From positions 1-45,188 of the IMG/VR virus record IMGVR_UViG_3300021181_000018: a stretch of DNA of 45,188 bases, one strand, 5' to 3'. Position 1 is the first letter of the stretch. The number at the start of each line of letters is the position of its first letter. The stretch is from a virus. The position numbers and the translations under genes are program-made. This document shows positions 19,285 through 28,561 of this stretch, one piece after another. Below the pieces are notes generated by a model, which saw only the letters and a list, made by a program, of their open reading frames with translations, had not been told where the DNA came from and did no database searches.

Positions 19285-21417
19285 TTATTGCACCGCGATG
19301 CTGGGAAGCGCACCGGGCGAAAGCGTCACACTGGTAAGAAACTTCTGAAACACCGCTCCATTCTTGGAAACTCCGCAGCCATCCGTGCCGCAACACAGCT
19401 GCGTCTGATTGGCGACGGCTTTGCAGAAATTAGCCATCGTCAGAGTTCCGCTCATCGAGAACATCGTCGCCGGCGCCGGAGGAGTTGCAAGTCCCGTCCC
19501 AGTCAGCGTAGCCGCCCCGCTCCCGGTTCCCGTCACGGGCAGGGTGACGGTGTAAGTTAGCTGCGCCGTGCGGACGCCGGTATTGAGCGGCACGAAATAG
19601 GCCGTCACGGTGCAACTGCCGCTGCCCGGAATCGAAGTTCCGCAGGTATTGTTTATCAGCGTGAATTCGGTTGGATTCGTGCCGGTGAAGCTGAAGGACA
19701 ATCCCGTTGCGGACCCCGTGCTGCCATTTGAGAGCGTGAAGACTTGGCAGAGAACCGAAACTCCCAGATTCGAGTTTGGGCAGGTTGCGGTGCCGGGGGA
19801 AATGGTTACGGTGCTTTGGCTGCCGCCCGTCAGAGGATGCGGGTAAGTGTACGGCGTGTAGTAGCTGGCCCACGTTCCCGACTGGCATTGCCAGAGCGTG
19901 TTCGCGCTCGATTGCCAGTATGCCGTGAAGTTCGTGCAGGTTGGTGCGCCGGAATAGGCGCCTGAATTTGTTGGCGCGAGCGTACCATGTCCGACTCCCG
20001 CTGTACCGTTGAACGTGGTGGAAGGCTCGCTGAAATTCGGAAGTTCTAGGAAGTAATCTCTATTTTCTTGAATCGTGAATGCGCTGTTGGATGTGGCGTA
20101 GCCATTCGCACCCGTTGGCGCGGTAAAGGAATTGGCGAACACGTAGTAGGGGTCTTGCACATTGTTTGGCCACGAAGCAACGCCAGTGACGTTATTTATT
20201 TTTCCGCTTCCGAACGGTGTGAAATATCCACTCAGAAGCTGGCTTTGTCCGCGCCCTACTTGGTCAATCGAGGGCCAGCAGATGGGATTGGCAGAGCCGT
20301 TGTCCCAGGGGCTAGTAGTCTGCCCTTCCGCAGTGGCCGTGGTTGTGCCGCAGTATCCCCAACCGGCAGGATTCTGAGATTGTGCGTGCGGCTCTCCCGC
20401 GCTTTCATTGGTACGATCCTGCGCGAAGTTTGCTACCTGCTTATAGCCAACAAGCGTGTTGTTGTAGATAAGCCCAGTGCCCATCCGGGTCTGCACGAAG
20501 AATGCAAAGTTGGTCGTGTTGGGATTGGTGCTGGCGGTTGCGGTATTGTTATAAACTTCAACTGCGCGGCATCCCCGGAAGTCGCCTTCCATCTCGTGCG
20601 TCTGGAAGTAAATCAGGCCGACGATAAGGTTGTAGCGGAACACCGCGCGGCCTGCGTCGTTGCAGTCATTAACCGTTCCGAAATCGGCGGAAGGATTCGA
20701 GGTTGCTCCCAGCCAGTTGAAGGTATTGTTTTCTGCGAAAATAAACTGGCTGGTGCCGAAGTGGTCCGTGTCCGCCCAAGAATTGTTTCCAACTGGCCCT
20801 CCCGAGCCTGTCTCGCCATTCCATGCAGGCTCGCCAAAGCGGAATCCGTTGGTATCGCTGTAGAACTCGTCAATTTGATTGTGGTCTTCTACTCCCTCAA
20901 TCCAGCCTCCGAATGTCACAAATACAAGATTCAGTTGGTCCAAGTGGTTGTGATCTAAGCGGAAGGATGTGGACGTGCCGCCGAAACGCAGGAATCCGGC
21001 GAAGCTCTGCGTCGTGTTCGACGGACTCATAGCAATGTGGCAGCCCGTCATGCGGAAACTCTTGCCAGCAAGGAGCGTTATCGCCATCTCCGCAGTATCC
21101 GAGCTGCTGCGGTTGATGTTGTCGAGAATGGTGGTCTGGTCCGTGCCGATTGGAGTCGCTGAGGGATACCCGGACGATTCCGCGCCCGCGCAGTTGATAA
21201 CCATCGAATTCGTCTGCGTGTAGGTAATACCACTAGTCCATGTTGTGCTACTGGCAGGGACATTCAGCGTCGTGCCGTCCATGTTGATGCTGTTGAGCGC
21301 GGCCTGCCATTGGGTAGGGCCATACGGTGCAGCGACCGAGCAAGTCGTCACGCCAGCGCATTGCGCGTGGAGCGCGGGAGCCAAGAGCAACAGCAGAAAT
21401 GGGAGAAGTTTTTTCAT
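19285..21417 (-). CDS. Secreted beta-helix fibre/spike-like protein with choice-of-anchor-like C-terminal domain
   Basis: 710 residues from ATG 21417; the frame above it is antisense-like. Signal peptide 1-18 with H-A|Q cleavage. Residues ~60-400 show repeated short Asn-rich turns (FAENNTFNWLG, RLDHNHLDQLN, YNNTLVGY) typical of a right-handed parallel beta-helix as in pectate lyases and tailspikes. Residues ~550-660 resemble a choice-of-anchor D/Ig-like domain. The mature part has 18 Cys, an even number, including a C-terminal LCCGTDGCG. No catalytic dyad can be assigned confidently; a depolymerase or adhesin is likely. It is last of four exported fibre genes. Confidence 0.75.
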   Translation of the reverse strand: MKKLLPFLLLLLAPALHAQCAGVTTCSVAAPYGPTQWQAALNSINMDGTTLNVPASSTTWTSGITYTQTNSMVINCAGAESSGYPSATPIGTDQTTILDNINRSSSDTAEMAITLLAGKSFRMTGCHIAMSPSNTTQSFAGFLRFGGTSTSFRLDHNHLDQLNLVFVTFGGWIEGVEDHNQIDEFYSDTNGFRFGEPAWNGETGSGGPVGNNSWADTDHFGTSQFIFAENNTFNWLGATSNPSADFGTVNDCNDAGRAVFRYNLIVGLIYFQTHEMEGDFRGCRAVEVYNNTATASTNPNTTNFAFFVQTRMGTGLIYNNTLVGYKQVANFAQDRTNESAGEPHAQSQNPAGWGYCGTTTATAEGQTTSPWDNGSANPICWPSIDQVGRGQSQLLSGYFTPFGSGKINNVTGVASWPNNVQDPYYVFANSFTAPTGANGYATSNSAFTIQENRDYFLELPNFSEPSTTFNGTAGVGHGTLAPTNSGAYSGAPTCTNFTAYWQSSANTLWQCQSGTWASYYTPYTYPHPLTGGSQSTVTISPGTATCPNSNLGVSVLCQVFTLSNGSTGSATGLSFSFTGTNPTEFTLINNTCGTSIPGSGSCTVTAYFVPLNTGVRTAQLTYTVTLPVTGTGSGAATLTGTGLATPPAPATMFSMSGTLTMANFCKAVANQTQLCCGTDGCGVSKNGAVFQKFLTSVTLSPGALPSIAVQ

Positions 21418-21427
21418 TTTGTCCTGA

Positions 21428-22891
21428 CTATTTGAAGCAGACCGCGTTACCCGCGCTTGCGGTGTTCTGATTGGTAATCCACTCGATTGCAGCACCTGTT
21501 CCAGCACTCGCTCCGTAGTAAGTTCCGGGAAGAAAGACTTCCGAGGCGGAGTCATTCAAGATGTACGTTCCTCCGCCTGGAGCAACGGTGTAAGCGAATG
21601 GATACGATTGGACTGTAATTACTCCGCCCGTACTCCAGACACCCTGAAAGCAGGCATCATTGGAGCCTGTCAGGGAAAGCGCAGGCCCCGTCAAATATGC
21701 TGGCGGGGCTTCACCGGCCATTTGTATCGAGCCTTGCGCGTCCAAGGTCCAGCTTCCCCCGGTGCGAGCTACCTCGAATATGCCGACGCCAGTAGAACTG
21801 TTCGCGGTCATGGTGATCGAGAGAGATGTCTTGCCTCCCGCCGTGACCGTGTAGGCGCAGGTAAGGGATTGGGCCAGTGAAGTGGTGGTAATGTTCGCGC
21901 CGCTGGTTCCTGATGTGGAGCAGTTCGTGAATGTGTCGCCGCCGTCCGTGATGGAAGAGAAGTAAGCGGTTGCGGTTGCGGTCGCGCCCGCTACGAACAG
22001 CAAGTTCCCGTTCGTGGTGGACGGAATAGATATGGTGCATGTGGGATTGCAGGCCAGGTTTCCCGCATTGGTAACGATGGTGAAGTTGACGAGATTGAAA
22101 AGAGGCGTCGTGGTGGTGAAGGTTCCCGCCGAACTTTTGAATGCGAGCGCGGAGAATGGAACCGAACCAGCCGCTGCCATCGTAAGCACTGGCGCGGAAA
22201 GAGAACCCGGTGCCACGTTCTGCGCGAAGATGCTGTTCGCGTGGTCAATAAAATAAGGTGAGCTGACGGAGTTCCATGCGTTCACGAACTGCGCGGCGTT
22301 GAAAGCGCCTTGAATGATTGCGTCCGTTGCCGTAGTGGTGAGTGCAACGCCAGAGCAAGTGGTACAGCTCGTGTTAATCACGGAGCCGGAGGCGTCAAGT
22401 CCCGTGACTGTCTGACCAGGAGGCGGGGCGATCTCAACAAACTCAGCGGAGTATTCTCCCGTGGCACTGCCCGAGAGCGTGACGCTTACCTGCTCCGTGC
22501 CAGCGGTGTGTCCCGTTTCCCATTCGGCATCCACGCTGCCGCCCGTTGCATTGAAAGCGTTGCAGAGTTCGTTGAATGAACCGCCAGCGGGGCAGGCATG
22601 AAATGTCGCTCCCGTAATACTCGCCGATGAGATGTGGACGTTATTCCCCGTGTAAGTGAAAACTACCCCTACGCTTCCCGCCGTCATCGGCAAAACGTTG
22701 AAGGTACAACCTGTTCCTCCAGTCGCGCAGCCTGATGCAGCGCTGATGCTGCCAATGTCCTGCAAAAGCGTCCAGCCAACCGGGATGGCTGCGCTGCCAC
22801 TCTGCGCGTTCTGTATTCCGTACAGGCGTTGCGCGCGGCAAGGAAGAGCGAAAGCGAGAAGCAGCAAGATGAGTTTTATTTTTCTGTGCAC
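21428..22891 (-). CDS. Secreted Ig-like/adhesin protein with duplicated domain
   Basis: 487 residues; GTG start directly after the upstream TGA with GGAG six bases before. Signal peptide 1-20 with R-A|Q cleavage. Two halves look like copies of one beta domain: each has a leading hydrophobic strand, paired Cys (SGCATGGTGC; LACNPTC), a long Thr/Ser-rich strand region and an E-V/E-I-A followed by G-x-x-L-D-A-x-G-S. The mature protein has 12 Cys. Such domains occur in bacterial secreted proteins and phage fibres. Probable fibre accessory or adhesin. Confidence 0.7.
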   Translation of the reverse strand: MHRKIKLILLLLAFALPCRAQRLYGIQNAQSGSAAIPVGWTLLQDIGSISAASGCATGGTGCTFNVLPMTAGSVGVVFTYTGNNVHISSASITGATFHACPAGGSFNELCNAFNATGGSVDAEWETGHTAGTEQVSVTLSGSATGEYSAEFVEIAPPPGQTVTGLDASGSVINTSCTTCSGVALTTTATDAIIQGAFNAAQFVNAWNSVSSPYFIDHANSIFAQNVAPGSLSAPVLTMAAAGSVPFSALAFKSSAGTFTTTTPLFNLVNFTIVTNAGNLACNPTCTISIPSTTNGNLLFVAGATATATAYFSSITDGGDTFTNCSTSGTSGANITTTSLAQSLTCAYTVTAGGKTSLSITMTANSSTGVGIFEVARTGGSWTLDAQGSIQMAGEAPPAYLTGPALSLTGSNDACFQGVWSTGGVITVQSYPFAYTVAPGGGTYILNDSASEVFLPGTYYGASAGTGAAIEWITNQNTASAGNAVCFK

Positions 22892-25800
22892 TCAGTTCTC
22901 CGTCCAGGTTCCTTTGTTCGGATACACATCCCAGTGCGTGGAATCTATGGCGATAAAGCAGGCGGAATCCGCTGCGGCCCCACCAGAGACCACACCATGC
23001 GTCCCGCCGCCGCCGACTGTGTTGACTACCCCATTCAAAATCACAAAGGAGCCGGACGGAGGGTAAACGGTCAAAACTCCGGTATCAGGAGCGCCTGAGC
23101 CGCTGACGATGCTGTTCTTGACGCAATATTGCAGCCCCGCAGCAGTTGCAGGCAGCGTGTATGTGACACCCGCACCCGCCGTGGCCTCTTGATTGAAGGT
23201 GTAGCCGCCCTGATAGGTTCCAGCGCCCAGCGTGGCCGTCGTCCCTGTCGTGATCGTGACTGGGGCTTTTCCATCCGAGATGCCGCTGACGAGAAGCGAT
23301 GTCGCTGTCGCAACACCTAGGCTGGGAGTCGTCAGTGCGGGCGAAGTCAGAGCCAATCCAGAGGGGAATGAAATATTGGAAGCGGTCAGAGCGCTGAGAT
23401 TGAATATTGCCGATGCTCCGCCTGCCAGCGTGTGCGTGGCATAGGTGAAATCTCCGTTGCCTGTGGCCGGCGCGCCACCAGCGCCTCCACCTGTCATCAG
23501 ACAGTTCGTGCAGAGGAGCGCGGAGGCAGAAAGCGTCGTGGAGTTGCTGAAATATGGGACCGCGCCAGAAACGCCGCTGGTAACCGTGGCCGGAAATGCG
23601 AGGCCAGAAGTGATTGTGCATGTCGAGCCGAGCGTGCAAGTCACGCCGTTAACGGTCGTGGCAGGATTCGAGAGCATTGCATTGGTGACAGGGCCGGACG
23701 TGCAGATTTTTGAAGTTCCGACAAAGGTGCATACATTGTTCGCTGTCGGAGCTATGGACATGGTCACCACATTTGCTGCCACAAGCCCCGAATCAGCGGG
23801 AATATTTCCAGCGCCGAAGGAAACTAGGTGACCGTTCGTGCCAGCGAAAGCTGTGTTATTGATTGCCGTACAGGTGAACGCGAGCGCTCCTGCTGAGTTC
23901 GTGCAATCTCCCGTGAATGCGGGCATCGAAGCCGCAGCCAACCTTCCGTTGGAGTCCGTTCCCGGAATTAGCGCGGACCAGTAGTTGTTGCTGGAATCGG
24001 TCCACACGAAAGCGCATGGCGGGTTTGTGTTCGCGGCCGCTCCCTGCAACACGAGCGTTGCTCTGCTGTTTATGGTTGAGGTCGTGGGAGTCGCTGTATT
24101 GACAACCGTTCCGGTGTTGCAGAGGACGAATGTGAAATTCGCGGACAGGCCGGAGCCCGCAGGAATGGAGGTTGCGGTCGAAGTCGTGCCGTTCGAGGTC
24201 TGCACTACTCCCGCGAGGTTCGCTTGTGCCACGGAAGGCGTTGCGCTTGCTGACGCGCTCACTGGCACACCGGGCAGCATGACTGTCGGCGCGACACTGG
24301 AAGCGCCGGGAACATTAAAGACGACACTGTAGGTTCCGGGCGTGACCGGAGAATTCAGTCCTCCGAAAGTTCCGCCGCCAGCGTTATACTGCACCGCATT
24401 CGTTGACCCGCCCGGAGAGCCTCCACCGCCGCCGCTTCCCACCACGCAATCCACTCCCGCGCAGAGGACGTGCGTGTTTCCCGTGCTTGAATCAACTCCG
24501 ATTTCCGATGAGCTTGTTGCCGTGAAGCCCGCGGCTGTCGGAAGTTTTATCGTGGAGTTGGCGAAGTTCTCTTGGTGCGCGGGGAAAATGTCCGGGCATT
24601 GCGGCGACGAAGTGAAGGTGCCTGTCGCGGAGCGCCAGTACCAGCCGAGCAACCCGGATTCACCTGCGGACGTAATCGTGCAAGGATTCGTCGAACTGTT
24701 GTCTTTCAGGATGTTGGTGAGGTTGGAATTCGGCGCGGAGATATTTTCCACCAGGATGTTGGTGCTGTTCGTGGAAGCAAGGTCAATCGCCGAAGTCATG
24801 GGCTTGCCGGATGTGCCCGTAAATCCGTAGTTGCCGATGAAGATGTTGTGCGCGAGATTGTTGGCCCCGATTTCGATTCCTACCGTGGTGTTCTCGCAAT
24901 GGCCTGATTCCAGCCACAGGTCCACGATGAAATCTATCGTCATGCAATCCACTTGCGCGGCTGCGTTCGCGGTCCCGCCAGCGGAAAGTTGAATGGCACT
25001 GGTGTTTGCAATCGTCTGAGAAGTGCCTGCGATGCCGAACTGGAAGTTGATTGCGGAGGTCGAATTGACTCCGTTCATTCCCGCGACAACGCCGATGAGT
25101 GGCCCCATGTTCTGCGCTGCGGAAGTTCCCATGCTGAAATCGAAGGCGGAGCCGCCATCCAAGAAAACATCTTCAAGCCGCGTTCCCTCTTGGCCCCACA
25201 GGTTCTGATAGACCGTTCCCGCTGCGGGATTTGAAGTTCCGCCAGCAGTCGTGTACATCGAAAGCCGCACATGCTCCAATGCAACGCTGCCAGTGTTCGC
25301 GGTCGTGCCTACCTGAAACAGCGTGGAGCTGCCCGGAAAACTCGTCGTTGCCTGAATGGTTGAGCCGCGCGGCGTGCCCACGGGAGAAGAAACCGGGTGT
25401 GCGGAGCTTCCCCTAATCAGCAATCCATTCTGCGCGACCCAGGTTGTCGAAGCCTGGAACTGCGCGCCGCCAAGCAATAGAGTTCCGCCCAAGCTCGTGT
25501 CATTTCCGAGAGGGCTTGCAGCGCAGGAAGGCGTTCCCGAGAAAGCGCGTGCGTCGTTCACTCCGCCCAGAGAAGAGATGCCGCCAGAGATAGTCGTCCA
25601 GTTCGTGTTTATCTTGGCGCAGTCGTCCGCTCCCGTTTGCACCGAAGCATCGCTCTGTTGCGGGGAGGTCGCATAGGTCGTGGCACCGTTCGTGTTAATG
25701 AATGGCTGCCCTTGGGCTCCACTGGGCAGGCTGCCTCCGCCGCTTGAGCATCCTACGGTCGTGAAGTCCCCGCCTGAACCATTCGGGCAGATTGGGCTAG

Positions 25801-28561
25801 TGCCTGGAGTTAGAGCGTTGTCTATGAAATTATTCGCGGTCAGTGCTCCGATGATGTCCGCGTTTCCGTTTACGTCTAAGTTATCGGACGTGGATGGCTG
25901 GCAGAGCATGTTGACGCCAAGGCAGGGACCGCCGCCGAATTGAATCAGCCCGACGTTCTGCCCGATTTGAGGAGCGGCGGTGCCTAGCCACGGCTGATTG
26001 CCAACCCAGTTAACCTGAAGCGCAGGGACGGCTGCCCCCGTGACGATTGCAGGCCTACCACCCGTCTCGCCGCTGGTATCCGGCAGGAAAGACAATACGG
26101 CGGTGAGCTGCGCCCCCCAGTTCGCAACCATCGCAGTCGTGCTGGTGTCATTGGCACCTGCTTCGATAGACAGGTCAACGTTGTTACCCGGCCCGAATAT
26201 GAATACTGGAGCGACAACTTGCTGGTTGTAATTGGTATAAATCTGGATTCGCGCGTTAGAGCCCAGCGTCGGGTTGCTCTCCCATCCGAAGCAGCGCCCC
26301 ACGCAGAAAATATTATCCAGAATCATCGAACCGGCACCGTTCACACCGGCCATGTCGTTTCGTTCTAGGAGTAGCGGTCCAAAGAAATATCCGAATCCCG
26401 ATGAATTGTTTGTGGAGAACAGAGAGTCGTGAAACTGAATGCCGTAAGCGCCGTAGGAAACGATGCATTGCCCCACCACGTCATTGCTCGGCAGGGCGCA
26501 GGAATAATTATCGAATCTGCTGTTCGTCTGCCCAGATCCGGTAACAGTGGCCGCTAGGCCGTTGGCTTGCGCCGAAATGTTGGCATGCCTAACATGGTCG
26601 GTTCCCGTGAAGATGACGCCGGGGTATGCGCCTTCAACGACGATGCACGCTCCCTCGCCATAATCGAACTGCGGCGAGCCGCAAGGTTGCCCTCCTTGAG
26701 AACCATTCCAGTTTATGTTTGCAACTGTCAGCGCTTCATTGACGAACATCTCTCCCGCAGGAGTTACGGCTGTCGCTTGGCACAATGTCGGAGAGTTGAT
26801 GTAGTAATTGCTGTTCTGCGCCGGAGTCGAAATCCTCATCGGGCCAAGAGGATTTGCTGCGGCGCAAGCTGCGGAGAGCGTTGGTCCATCATCGAAGTAA
26901 GCCGTCAATCCCGACGCGCTCTGCGTGGCCGCATTCGCTACAACGACGCTTGAAGTTCCGCCTCCAGATACAATGGTTGTCGAAAGTGCGCCAAGCCCAG
27001 CGGAAGCCGGTGCGCTGGCGGGATACCACGCATTGCGCGTAGGAGCCGCAGCGCCGAAGTTCGTCCAGTTCACTTCCCCCGGCCGCGTATAGCCCAGGAA
27101 GGAACCAGAGGCGGTGTAAATCAGGTATTGATAAACGCTCGCGTTGGAAGGGAAAGTCAGTTTGTCCACGCTGTAAACGGAGGCTGTTCCGCCCGTGGCC
27201 GCATTCGTTGAGTTGCCGCCGCCTTGCAGCGGAATCGGTAAAGTGGTGCTATAGCCCTGTGAGTAGCTGATCTGCGTCGTAAAGATGGGAGACGTTCCCC
27301 CGTTGCAGAGCGTGATTTTGAAGAAACCGCTGAATGTCGAATCGGTGGAATTCGTATCGTAAATAATCGCGCCCACCGCGCAAGGCAGAGAGCTGGCGAG
27401 AGTGATGGTGACGGTTTGCCCCGACCGCGCTTGGCTGGTCATGTTGGCGGTCAGTTTGCCGAGCGTGTTTCCTGTGGTCGTGGTGCCTGTACTGCTGCAC
27501 GCCGTGTAAGCTCCGAAAACATTCGCATCGCGCGCCGATTCGCAATAGCTGCGCGTGGTGCTTCCAGCGGGAGCAACAACCGTGTCATTCGGCGTATCCG
27601 GGCCGGAAAGCAGCGAAGGCGTGACGGTAGGGGCGGAGGGAGTAGAGAGAGACGTCGCGGCCCCGGCGCCAGGAATCATGATTCCATCGCCATTCTTGAA
27701 GCTCGCAAAGCTGCCGCCCGTGAAAGAGATTGCCGTCGTGCCATTTACTGTGGCCGTTGCGGTGAAATCCGACGTCACTGCGCGCATGTTGTACTGGCAG
27801 GTGGCAATCCAGGGCTCGGGGCCTTTCACGCAGTCATTGCCGGGGATATTGAGATTGTTTCCCGTGGCATCGGTTGTGATGTTGCTGCCCTGCGCGGTGG
27901 CGGAGGTTCCATTGTTGGGCTGATAGAAAACCTGGAATTGCGGGCTGGCGACCACTGAGCCAGAGCCGCTTCCGCTGCATGAGCCTGCATCATTGAAAAC
28001 CAGCGGGGCGATCGAGAGAATTCCGACGCAATCTCCAATTGTAAAAGTGCCGGAAGTTCCCGCGACGTTCAACCCTCCCACTTGGAGGATATTCACGAAA
28101 TTATTTAGCGGCCCAGTGAACGTGTTCGATAGCGGCCTGATGTCAATGCCACCTCCCGCAGTAATCGTCACGGAGAATGGCCCGATGCTGTTGCCATTGG
28201 GAATCGTGATGGTGAAGGAGTAGGTTCCGGGCGCAACCCACACGCCCCAGTTTCCGAAGGCATCAGTCGTGCCGACGCAGGTGCTCGTGGTTGCCAGAAC
28301 AATCTGCGTGGATGTGGGGCAAGGAACGGAGAGAGTCGCATCCGTGTACGTCTGGGCCTTGTTCGTGCAAGGTGCGCCATTCGCCGGCGAGTTGCACCAG
28401 TTGATGACGGCATTCGGCACGGAGAAAATGGGACCACCCGGAGTCTGCCCGGACTGCACGGGCTGCTGATCTCCGAAGCGTTGTCCCTGCCCGAACGCGC
28501 TCGCCGCAATCAGCAGAAAAGGAATCAGCAGAAAAGGAATCAGCAGAAGTAGGCGCTTCAA
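22892..28561 (-). CDS. Giant secreted tail-fibre/adhesin protein (1889 aa)
   Basis: TTG start overlapping the previous TGA (TTGA) with GAGGG seven bases upstream. Signal peptide 1-24 (repeated LLIPF core, A-F-G|Q). Residues ~40-135 form a beta domain ending in WVAPGTYSFTI, like phage fibre N-terminal modules. The centre (~500-1250) is Asn/Gly-rich with tailspike-like beta-helix segments. Around 1390 is a NAVQYNAGGGTFGG fibre motif, and the last ~120 residues (GTYQGGYTFNQEA..., YCVKNS, THGVVSGGAAADS) resemble a fibre tip. There are 44 Cys, arranged mostly as 22 near-neighbour pairs. A likely host-recognition fibre, unusual in carrying an export signal. The TTG start may keep expression low. 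Confidence 0.78.
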   Translation of the reverse strand: MKRLLLLIPFLLIPFLLIAASAFGQGQRFGDQQPVQSGQTPGGPIFSVPNAVINWCNSPANGAPCTNKAQTYTDATLSVPCPTSTQIVLATTSTCVGTTDAFGNWGVWVAPGTYSFTITIPNGNSIGPFSVTITAGGGIDIRPLSNTFTGPLNNFVNILQVGGLNVAGTSGTFTIGDCVGILSIAPLVFNDAGSCSGSGSGSVVASPQFQVFYQPNNGTSATAQGSNITTDATGNNLNIPGNDCVKGPEPWIATCQYNMRAVTSDFTATATVNGTTAISFTGGSFASFKNGDGIMIPGAGAATSLSTPSAPTVTPSLLSGPDTPNDTVVAPAGSTTRSYCESARDANVFGAYTACSSTGTTTTGNTLGKLTANMTSQARSGQTVTITLASSLPCAVGAIIYDTNSTDSTFSGFFKITLCNGGTSPIFTTQISYSQGYSTTLPIPLQGGGNSTNAATGGTASVYSVDKLTFPSNASVYQYLIYTASGSFLGYTRPGEVNWTNFGAAAPTRNAWYPASAPASAGLGALSTTIVSGGGTSSVVVANAATQSASGLTAYFDDGPTLSAACAAANPLGPMRISTPAQNSNYYINSPTLCQATAVTPAGEMFVNEALTVANINWNGSQGGQPCGSPQFDYGEGACIVVEGAYPGVIFTGTDHVRHANISAQANGLAATVTGSGQTNSRFDNYSCALPSNDVVGQCIVSYGAYGIQFHDSLFSTNNSSGFGYFFGPLLLERNDMAGVNGAGSMILDNIFCVGRCFGWESNPTLGSNARIQIYTNYNQQVVAPVFIFGPGNNVDLSIEAGANDTSTTAMVANWGAQLTAVLSFLPDTSGETGGRPAIVTGAAVPALQVNWVGNQPWLGTAAPQIGQNVGLIQFGGGPCLGVNMLCQPSTSDNLDVNGNADIIGALTANNFIDNALTPGTSPICPNGSGGDFTTVGCSSGGGSLPSGAQGQPFINTNGATTYATSPQQSDASVQTGADDCAKINTNWTTISGGISSLGGVNDARAFSGTPSCAASPLGNDTSLGGTLLLGGAQFQASTTWVAQNGLLIRGSSAHPVSSPVGTPRGSTIQATTSFPGSSTLFQVGTTANTGSVALEHVRLSMYTTAGGTSNPAAGTVYQNLWGQEGTRLEDVFLDGGSAFDFSMGTSAAQNMGPLIGVVAGMNGVNSTSAINFQFGIAGTSQTIANTSAIQLSAGGTANAAAQVDCMTIDFIVDLWLESGHCENTTVGIEIGANNLAHNIFIGNYGFTGTSGKPMTSAIDLASTNSTNILVENISAPNSNLTNILKDNSSTNPCTITSAGESGLLGWYWRSATGTFTSSPQCPDIFPAHQENFANSTIKLPTAAGFTATSSSEIGVDSSTGNTHVLCAGVDCVVGSGGGGGSPGGSTNAVQYNAGGGTFGGLNSPVTPGTYSVVFNVPGASSVAPTVMLPGVPVSASASATPSVAQANLAGVVQTSNGTTSTATSIPAGSGLSANFTFVLCNTGTVVNTATPTTSTINSRATLVLQGAAANTNPPCAFVWTDSSNNYWSALIPGTDSNGRLAAASMPAFTGDCTNSAGALAFTCTAINNTAFAGTNGHLVSFGAGNIPADSGLVAANVVTMSIAPTANNVCTFVGTSKICTSGPVTNAMLSNPATTVNGVTCTLGSTCTITSGLAFPATVTSGVSGAVPYFSNSTTLSASALLCTNCLMTGGGAGGAPATGNGDFTYATHTLAGGASAIFNLSALTASNISFPSGLALTSPALTTPSLGVATATSLLVSGISDGKAPVTITTGTTATLGAGTYQGGYTFNQEATAGAGVTYTLPATAAGLQYCVKNSIVSGSGAPDTGVLTVYPPSGSFVILNGVVNTVGGGGTHGVVSGGAAADSACFIAIDSTHWDVYPNKGTWTEN
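28508..28548. repeat. 15-bp tandem repeat inside the signal peptide of the giant fibre gene
   Basis: aatcagcagaaaagg occurs twice in tandem with an 11-base partial third copy. The unit is exactly five codons, encoding LLIPF on the minus strand, so copy-number change would lengthen or shorten the hydrophobic core in frame. Confidence 0.85.
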
